A stretch of DNA of 64,000 nt from contig NZ_LISX01000019.1 of the NCBI RefSeq assembly GCF_001905465.1, forward strand, positions 42,098 through 106,097, given 5' to 3'. Origin of the DNA: Kitasatospora sp. CB01950 (GTDB lineage: Bacteria > Actinomycetota > Actinomycetes > Streptomycetales > Streptomycetaceae). Position 1 is the first letter of the stretch. Each line of letters starts with the position of its first letter. The translations under genes and the position numbers were made by a program. The notes beneath the pieces are model-generated. The model did no database searches. It was not told where the DNA came from and saw nothing but the letters and a program-made list of their open reading frames with translations. Positions 58,656-64,000 of the stretch are shown piece by piece.

Positions 58656-60660
58656 GATCACCCTCCGGGACTTTGGCGCTTACCGCGGAGAGCAGTCACT
58701 GACCCTCGCGACCAAGAAAGACAAGCCGATCATTTTGATCGGCGGCTTGAATGGGTGCGGAAAAACCACACTGCTGGAAGCCGTTCAACTTGCACTCTAC
58801 GGCCCGCGTTCCCAGTCAACCCGAGGCTCTTACCATAAGTACCTCAGGGACAGCATCAACCGTTCCGCCGACCCTAGCACTGGTGCCTCCGTCACGGTCG
58901 AATTCTCTATCATCGTCGACAGCGAAGAGCGGATCTACAAGGTAGAGAGGAGCTGGCGAATCGAAGATGGCAAGGTTCGCGAGTTCCTTCAGGTCTACCT
59001 CAATGGCAGCAAGAATCCGAACGGAATGTTCAGCCAAGGCTGGACTGACCATGTCGAGGAGATTCTACCGCTGGATGTTGCATCCCTTTTCTTCTTTGAT
59101 GGCGAGAAGATTGAGGCCCTGGCTGACCCTCAGCGCTCAGCCGACGTCATCAAGTCCGCTGTCCAGTCGCTGCTCGGCGTCGATCTAGTCGAACAATTGC
59201 GGACCGACCTGCGAGTCGTTCAGCGCCGGGCAGAGGAAGAGCGAAACTCCGACAGGAAAGCCTCGGACGTTGTCGACGGCATCGAGGCCGAGCTGCAATC
59301 CGCAGAGCAGAGAGTCGACTCTGCCAAACAGGACATTGCTTCGCTGAAGCCCAGGCTCGAAAGGGCCATGAACAAACTGAGCGATGCTCAGAAGCGGTTT
59401 CAGAAAGAGGGTGGCGCCGTCTTCGAGCGACACGCCGAGCTCACCGCTCAGAGCAAGCAACTCCAGAAGCAGCTCCAAGACGTTGAGCAGGACCTACGAA
59501 CGACCATCGCAGCCGGCCCGCTTCCGCTTCTGCTCGTGAGGGATGCGCTCTCCACTGTCCGCGAGCACGCCCAGCGCGAGCACGCAGCAACGCAGGCAAC
59601 CGAGGTCCTGGATGCTCTGGAGAAGCGAGACCAGTGGCTGGTCGAATTGTTGGAGAAGGCAGTGCCGGCGGCCGCCGCTTCGGACATCGCGCGCGAGTTG
59701 GAGTCAGATCGCGACCGCCGGAACCAGGACGCCCGGATCCCGCGACAGCTCAACCTCCCCCACGACATGCTCGTCCAGCTGAGCTCACTCGACCAGAACC
59801 TGGCCGGGAGCTGGACAGCAGCAAGGAACCTCGTGAAGCGGGCCAACTCCTTGTCTGCTGAGCGCGACACTGTCGATGAGCTCCTTGCGAGCGCCACCTC
59901 CGGAAAGAGGGACCGCGGAGCCGCCGCTACTGCCATCACGGAGTTGATGGAGAGTCGCGACGACGCATTGCTGGAGGTCGGATCGCTCGAAGCTCTCGTC
60001 GCGAAGGCGGAAGAGGCTCAAGCGGAGGCAACAGCTCGACGCGCTGAACTTCAGATCATGCGTGACCGTGCGAAGAGGGACAGCGCCAAGAAGGAGCGCA
60101 CCTCGAATGAGTTGCAGCGCCTTGAGGACTATACGGAGCGGGCACGGGACACGCTGGCGAGGTACGCAGCGGGGCTCATCGCAGAGAGCATTAACAAGCT
60201 TGAAACAGCCGTCCTTGCGAGTCTCCGTCAGCTCATGCGAAAGTCCGGCCTCATCCGTGACCTGAGTATCGACACAGACAAGTACACGCTGAACCTCATC
60301 GGCCACGATGGTGAGCCCCTGGACCGCGCTCGACTCAGTGCGGGAGAACGCCAGCTCCTTGCCGTTTCCCTTCTGTGGGGAGTGGCTCGTGTCGCCGGCA
60401 ACGAGCTGCCGAGCGTGATCGATACGCCGCTCGGACGTCTCGACAGCTACCATCGCGAGCATCTGGTTGAGCGATACTTCCCGCACGCCAACGACCAGGT
60501 CCTTCTGCTGTCAACGGACGAAGAGATCGACGAGCAGTTGTACAACCGCCTCAAGAAGTCGATTGCTCACACCTACACCCTTGTCCATGACGACGCTGCA
60601 CTCACGACCACGGTCCACAAGGGCTACTTCTGGACGACCGGAGTTCCGAATGTCGCTTGA
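58642..60660 (+). CDS. dndD: DndD, SMC-like ATPase
   Basis: A 672-residue ABC/SMC-family ATPase. Walker A is GGLNGCGKTT at residues 34-43. Two long coiled-coil arms lie at about 180-280 and 400-520 (Glu/Lys/Gln-rich). The signature is LSAGERQLLAVSLLWG and Walker B ELPSVIDTPLGRLD. It provides ATP-driven DNA opening or loading in the DndCDE complex. Noticeably A/T-rich codons compared with the window's left side support horizontal origin. It overlaps dndC and dndE by a few bases each. Confidence 0.95.
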   Translation: MHLRKITLRDFGAYRGEQSLTLATKKDKPIILIGGLNGCGKTTLLEAVQLALYGPRSQSTRGSYHKYLRDSINRSADPSTGASVTVEFSIIVDSEERIYKVERSWRIEDGKVREFLQVYLNGSKNPNGMFSQGWTDHVEEILPLDVASLFFFDGEKIEALADPQRSADVIKSAVQSLLGVDLVEQLRTDLRVVQRRAEEERNSDRKASDVVDGIEAELQSAEQRVDSAKQDIASLKPRLERAMNKLSDAQKRFQKEGGAVFERHAELTAQSKQLQKQLQDVEQDLRTTIAAGPLPLLLVRDALSTVREHAQREHAATQATEVLDALEKRDQWLVELLEKAVPAAAASDIARELESDRDRRNQDARIPRQLNLPHDMLVQLSSLDQNLAGSWTAARNLVKRANSLSAERDTVDELLASATSGKRDRGAAATAITELMESRDDALLEVGSLEALVAKAEEAQAEATARRAELQIMRDRAKRDSAKKERTSNELQRLEDYTERARDTLARYAAGLIAESINKLETAVLASLRQLMRKSGLIRDLSIDTDKYTLNLIGHDGEPLDRARLSAGERQLLAVSLLWGVARVAGNELPSVIDTPLGRLDSYHREHLVERYFPHANDQVLLLSTDEEIDEQLYNRLKKSIAHTYTLVHDDAALTTTVHKGYFWTTGVPNVA

Positions 60661-61030
60661 TCACATCAAACTGTCACAGACAGGCAAGGACCAGCTGGTC
60701 CGTCTCAAGCGCGTGACGGGAATCAAGCATTGGAATGTCCTGTGCCGTTGGGCCTTGATGTTCTCGCTTCAGGACACATCGACACCGCTGGTCCGGGAGA
60801 TCATCACGGACTCCAACGTCACAATGGACTGGAAGACGTTCGCCGGCAGTGAGTACGGCGATGTCTACCTCGCACTGGTCAAGGCACGCTGTCTTCAGGA
60901 CGGCGAAGAGCCCACCGACGAGGCTGTCTCTCGCACCTTGACGATCCATCTCCACCGTGGCATCGGATACCTGGCGGGACGCCAGGACCTTGATAGCGTG
61001 CACGATCTGATCATGACCGTAGCTGCGTGA
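60650..61030 (+). CDS. dndE: DndE
   Basis: A 126-residue all-helical protein of the DndE family, with MSLDHIKLSQTGKDQLVRLK at the start and CRWALMFSLQD in the middle. DndE binds DNA and acts with DndC and DndD. It starts 11 bases before the dndD stop. It is followed by a bidirectional stem-loop. No dndFGH genes follow; the next genes read in the opposite direction. Confidence 0.92.
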   Translation: MSLDHIKLSQTGKDQLVRLKRVTGIKHWNVLCRWALMFSLQDTSTPLVREIITDSNVTMDWKTFAGSEYGDVYLALVKARCLQDGEEPTDEAVSRTLTIHLHRGIGYLAGRQDLDSVHDLIMTVAA

Positions 61031-61036
61031 GACGAA

Positions 61037-61066
61037 GCTGGCGGGCCCCAGACGGGGTCCGCCAGC
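61037..61066. terminator. bidirectional terminator between dndE and the MORC-like operon
   Basis: GCTGGCGGGCCCC (61037-61049) pairs with GGGGTCCGCCAGC (61054-61066) around a 4-base loop, with one G-U pair. It starts 6 bases after the dndE stop and ends 9 bases before the stop of the convergent ATPase gene. Confidence 0.85.
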
Positions 61067-61074
61067 CTATTGGC

Positions 61075-62823
61075 TCAGTCGAGAACGCCCTTCACCTTGA
61101 AGAGCAGCCTGTCGGTCAGGTTGCCCCACCACTGCCGAAGATCTCCGTAGTGCTCCGCCGGCTCAGGATGCTGGGCTTCGGCACGGGCGTAGGCAACCAG
61201 GAGGAGCGTGATCGCTTCGGCGGCCCTTCGTGCGGTGGACGCGGCCTGCTGAGAGGTGACTGTGGTCGGGTCCTGCTGCGCCAGGGTTCGCAGCGGGGCA
61301 TACATCTCCTTGTAGAAGCGGTGCCGCGAGTTGAGGCGGATCAGCGACTGCCCGTTCACGTGGGTGATCTCGAAGAGGTTGGTGCCAGGGAAGTCGACCG
61401 TCTCGATGACGAACGGCATCTCCTTCGTCTTCTTCACGTATGCGGCGCGCTCTTCCTCACTTCGCTTGCCAGCGTCTCGGGCCAGTTCGCCCAGGAGATC
61501 GAGCTGCTGCTCTTCCGAGATGATCTCCTTCACCCGGCTCTTCGGCAGTGATCGGTCCGCCTCCGTGAGCGCCCGGTTGATGAGCGCGTGTTCGCCCGAT
61601 TCCTTGGCTTCCTCGCGGGCCATCTGTCCCCAGATGATCTGCAGCTCTGCACGGGCATTGGGGATCCAGCGCTCTGCCAGGTTGCGGAGTGTCCTCCGAA
61701 GCTCGTCTGAGGGTTCGGCACCCCGCTTGACGTTGCGCACCCCCATCATGCGGTCCAGCTTCGGATCGAAGTGAACCTCGAACCCGATGTACCGGTCGGG
61801 TGTCTTGATCCCGCCCGGGAACAACTTCGGCACCACCGTGTAGCTGATCTCCCGGTTGAGACGCATGAAGCTGATCATGCCTTCGTTGTCGGGGATCCTC
61901 AGGTTCTTCGCCAGGGCGTCGCCGCCAACGCCGCTACGGCGGACGACCTCCCTCGGCGCCAACGTGATCACCACACGCACCTTGTGGTCTGTTCCTTCGA
62001 CGGGCACCCAGTCATTGAAGAAGATGTGCCCAGGGAAGTGATCGTCTGCGAGACCGGGGTCACGGGCAACACCCTGCGCCCGAGCTGCCTCCCGGGTGAG
62101 GACGTGATCAGCCCAGGAGCCAGCCCGAAGGAACGTAGGATCGTGCGGGAACAGCCGGACAGTGTCGACCTCGATCTTGATACCGCCATAGAGGAACTCA
62201 CGGAACATTCGGGAGAGTTCCTTCTGTAGCTCAAGCCGAAGGGCGTCGGGGGCACTCTGGCCGCGACCGTTCGATGCTCGGTCGATCTTGGACCACATCA
62301 GCAGGGTGCCGGTGCCTTCGGGGAAATAGGGCTCCAGATGGGCGGGAAGCGGCTCGTCGTCCGGAGGATAGATACCGATCTGCTCACCGCGGCGTTCCGC
62401 GCTACGTGCTTCCTGGAGGTCGAAGACCACGTGCCGAATTCGGCCGCTGCCAGCGACCCGGGACCACGCCTCAAGGCGTTCTCCCACGCTCAGGCCAGCC
62501 AGCTTGGCCCCGATACCGAACTTGCCGATGGTCTTCTCCGACATGAATCGGGTGGAGTACCCGAGCTGCAGGTAGTGCTGCAGGATGTCGTCGTCCATGC
62601 CGATGCCGTCGTCGATGACGATCACTCGGTCGATGGCCTTCTTACGGCCCTTGGTGGTCTCTTCCAAGAGGATCTGGACCGAGTTTGCTTTCGCCTCAAT
62701 GCTGTTGTCCACAACCTCACCGATCGCAGTCGACAAGGTGTAGCCGGACTCGCGGAGGCTGGTGAGCGCCTGGCCGCTGAGCATGACCGGGATGACATTG
62801 GGCGTCTGGTTCGTGTCAGTCAT
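61075..62823 (-). CDS. GHKL/MORC-like ATPase of the dnd island
   Basis: A 582-residue ATPase with the Bergerat fold of Hsp90, gyrase B, MutL and MORC. N-box: EVVDNSIEAKA with Glu36; G1: DDGIGMD (71-77); G2: GKFGIGAKLAGL (from 100). A middle S5-like transducer domain and an alpha-helical C-terminus follow (LLGELARDAGKRSEEERAAY). Prokaryotic MORC-like ATPases are linked to restriction-modification and phage defence. It overlaps the GIY-YIG gene by ATGA and converges with dndE. I infer a DNA-clamping or sensing ATPase working with the nuclease. Confidence 0.85.
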   Translation of the reverse strand: MTDTNQTPNVIPVMLSGQALTSLRESGYTLSTAIGEVVDNSIEAKANSVQILLEETTKGRKKAIDRVIVIDDGIGMDDDILQHYLQLGYSTRFMSEKTIGKFGIGAKLAGLSVGERLEAWSRVAGSGRIRHVVFDLQEARSAERRGEQIGIYPPDDEPLPAHLEPYFPEGTGTLLMWSKIDRASNGRGQSAPDALRLELQKELSRMFREFLYGGIKIEVDTVRLFPHDPTFLRAGSWADHVLTREAARAQGVARDPGLADDHFPGHIFFNDWVPVEGTDHKVRVVITLAPREVVRRSGVGGDALAKNLRIPDNEGMISFMRLNREISYTVVPKLFPGGIKTPDRYIGFEVHFDPKLDRMMGVRNVKRGAEPSDELRRTLRNLAERWIPNARAELQIIWGQMAREEAKESGEHALINRALTEADRSLPKSRVKEIISEEQQLDLLGELARDAGKRSEEERAAYVKKTKEMPFVIETVDFPGTNLFEITHVNGQSLIRLNSRHRFYKEMYAPLRTLAQQDPTTVTSQQAASTARRAAEAITLLLVAYARAEAQHPEPAEHYGDLRQWWGNLTDRLLFKVKGVLD

Positions 62824-63305
62824 TTGGTGCCTCCTGGTAGTTCGGCTAGATCGTGTTTCAGAGCGTGTTGCCAGGCCGCTGTGTCATCTGGGCAGAACGC
62901 ACACTGGTAGTCGGCGTTAGCTGGCGTTGCCGGGTGTATCTGGTTAGAGATCGAGAGTCGCTCGCCACGCAACTTGTGGTACCAGTACGACTCGCACCAG
63001 TACGCACCTCGCGGTGTGCGAGCGGGGGTCCAGGCGAAGTGCGTTGCGGTTCCCAACAATGGGTGGCGGATGAGGCGGGTCCGTAGACAGGAGTCGGATC
63101 GGCCGATGTAGATCGGAGCAGGTTGAGCTGGTGTGGCATCGAGTAGCAAGTACGCACCGAGCACACCGGCAGGCAGCAGTTGGCGCAGGACAGTTGCTGT
63201 GAAGCGATATGCGAGGCGCTGTTCGCCATCCCCCCACAGAGTCCCGTGGACAGCGAGCTCCACGGCTATGCGATCACTTGGCGACCACCAGGAGGTGACG
63301 CGCAT
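62820..63305 (-). CDS. GIY-YIG nuclease-like protein
   Basis: A 161-residue protein. The GIY-YIG pattern is visible in full: GAY (50-52), YIG (66-68), an Arg in GRSDSCLRTRL, a catalytic Glu in WCESYWYH (near 105) and Asn in SNQIHP (near 121). A CAFC pair near the C-terminus may bind zinc. GIY-YIG enzymes cut DNA. It starts inside the 3' end of the HTH gene (32-base overlap) and overlaps the ATPase start, so all three are one operon. The N-terminal limit is chosen at ATG 63305 because the start MRVTSWWSPSDRIAVELAVH reads naturally. Confidence 0.72.
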   Translation of the reverse strand: MRVTSWWSPSDRIAVELAVHGTLWGDGEQRLAYRFTATVLRQLLPAGVLGAYLLLDATPAQPAPIYIGRSDSCLRTRLIRHPLLGTATHFAWTPARTPRGAYWCESYWYHKLRGERLSISNQIHPATPANADYQCAFCPDDTAAWQHALKHDLAELPGGTK

Positions 63306-63807
63306 GTCCTCGGATGCTCTTCCAGGCTCGTTCGACCGTAGCGGTCGATACGCCTGCGCCGGCAGCGGTCTCGGCAACAGTCCGTCCGCCAAGCAACCCC
63401 GACCAGCAGATCAGGCCGTGCCGACCAAGCCTGCCCGCATAGGACTCAAGCTCCCGAAGGGTCTCGCTCACCAGAGCGCGTTCTTCTGGGGTGTCGTGCG
63501 AGACCAGCTCAACGGTCTCGGTACCATCCACCTGGAGCTGGTAGGTCCGCCGCCGACGGGCATCGGGCAAAGGGAGTACTGCAGCCGACTCCCGAGCGAC
63601 CATCTCCGCTCGATCGCGGGTTCGCTTGGCGTCACGGAGCACGTTGCGCAACAGGAACTTGGGACAGTCGGCCGTGCGGCGCTCGCCGAGCGTCAGGCTG
63701 AGCGCGGTGTCGAGGACCTCCAGGCGCTGAACATCCTGGGATCCCCGGTGGTGCATATCGTACAGGCGGCGAAGCACGCTCTGGCGTGCCTCGTTGAGCT
63801 TAGGCAT
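63274..63807 (-). CDS. sigma-70 region-4-like helix-turn-helix protein
   Basis: A 177-residue DNA-binding protein. The N-terminal half is helical and basic (MPKLNEARQSVLRRLYDMHH, then RNVLRDAKRTRDRAEMVARE). The C-terminus is a helix-turn-helix like sigma region 4: GGRTVAETAAGAGVSTATVE, then RAWKSIRGHARHLL. A complete region 2 is not obvious, so it may be a sigma-like regulator rather than a true sigma factor. It is first in the operon with the GIY-YIG and MORC-like genes and probably controls them. Confidence 0.68.
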   Translation of the reverse strand: MPKLNEARQSVLRRLYDMHHRGSQDVQRLEVLDTALSLTLGERRTADCPKFLLRNVLRDAKRTRDRAEMVARESAAVLPLPDARRRRTYQLQVDGTETVELVSHDTPEERALVSETLRELESYAGRLGRHGLICWSGLLGGRTVAETAAGAGVSTATVERAWKSIRGHARHLLVVAK

Positions 63808-63997
63808 CTACTGCCCTTCCGGTACCTGACGGCCGTGCGTCAGATCCTCTTCGGTTGTAGCCTGCTGTCCCTTTGGCCGGCGTCGCCATGTGGTCGACCC
63901 CGACATCAGCAGGTGACTCCAGAAAACGAAGCGCAACTCGGTGCTCGTTGCTCGTGGTGCGGGTGCACCCCGGCGAGGAGTGGCTGTACGTCACCAA
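63800..63997 (-). CDS. uncertain small ORF at the window edge
   Basis: A 65-codon minus-strand frame (SNEHRVALRFLESPADVGVD, then GTAGYNRRGSDARPSG) overlaps the HTH start by 8 bases, as in coupled genes. On the opposite strand a frame from ATG 63888 reads RVHPGEEWLYV, like a cupin start, and runs off the window. Only one can be real. Neither has a decisive ribosome-binding site. Confidence 0.3.
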   Translation of the reverse strand: MVTYSHSSPGCTRTTSNEHRVALRFLESPADVGVDHMATPAKGTAGYNRRGSDARPSGTGRAVDA

Positions 63998-64000
63998 GGG

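Noticed and set aside
61031..64000. dndFGH restriction genes
   Set aside because: None of the three proteins right of dndE matches DndF, DndG or DndH; the genes read in the opposite direction and have GHKL, GIY-YIG and HTH motifs.

Overview
This is a very GC-rich chromosomal window, and its third codon positions are almost all G or C. The SARP regulator, LytR-CpsA-Psr proteins, GH18 chitinase with a paired-repeat promoter, several ECF sigma/anti-sigma pairs and the Dnd DNA-sulfur system all point to a Streptomyces/Kitasatospora-type actinomycete. No 16S rRNA or intact tRNA is visible, so the genus is an inference.

Left flank (1-5.4 kb): an ECF sigma factor coupled to an LCP-domain protein, an APH-fold kinase, and a secreted chitinase with a recognisable promoter/operator, followed by a strong terminator.

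Biosynthetic gene cluster (about 5.5-30.6 kb): a short secreted peptide, a SARP/NB-ARC activator and a TrmB/LuxR-like regulator read rightward. A nearly gapless leftward operon of about 19-20 genes then runs from an ABC exporter (30.5 kb) to an MFS exporter (8.8 kb). Between them lie a malonyl-CoA:ACP acyltransferase, an AMP-forming ligase with its own carrier protein, a PLP aminotransferase, a LanB-type dehydratase lacking the usual C-terminal elimination region, SbnA and SbnB homologues (2,3-diaminopropionate), a ketoreductase, a second carrier protein, a dehydratase, a GNAT fused to a large beta-rich domain, a GcvT-like protein, a ketosynthase fused to a chain-length-factor-like domain, an atypical PPTase, two tandem small ORFs and a condensation-like acyltransferase. 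I read this as a hybrid between a reducing type-II-PKS-like acyl assembly line and a tRNA-dependent (LanB/PEARL-like) amide-forming pathway. I do not recognise the product. The leader upstream of the operon carries three CCTATC repeats at 22- and 11-bp spacing, matching SARP box geometry.

Middle (30.7-46.2 kb): gene remnants, an LCP protein, an HNH nuclease with a phosphorothioate (sulfur)-binding domain, a LuxR-like regulator, a sigma factor/zinc-finger-permease/ABC-2 transporter/lipoprotein operon, an XRE-NB-ARC-TPR regulator, a DEAD-box helicase and a cold-shock protein.

46.4-50.9 kb: a fasciclin lipoprotein, a sulfite-oxidase-like molybdopterin protein and a sigma/anti-sigma pair, flanked by two 33-bp perfect direct repeats that are the 3' part of a tRNA gene (probably tRNA-Lys).

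Right part (50.9-64 kb): a lower-GC genomic island that starts at the second tRNA fragment. It has decayed genes at its edge, a PD-(D/E)XK nuclease-like gene, a Dnd-associated methyltransferase, dndA divergent from dndBCDE, and, facing the dnd operon across a bidirectional terminator, a three-gene operon: sigma/HTH-like protein, GIY-YIG nuclease-like protein and MORC/GHKL ATPase. No dndFGH restriction genes are in the window, so the last operon is a candidate alternative effector module. The PT-sensing HNH nuclease 21-28 kb away makes the coexistence of PT modification and PT-directed cleavage a puzzle.
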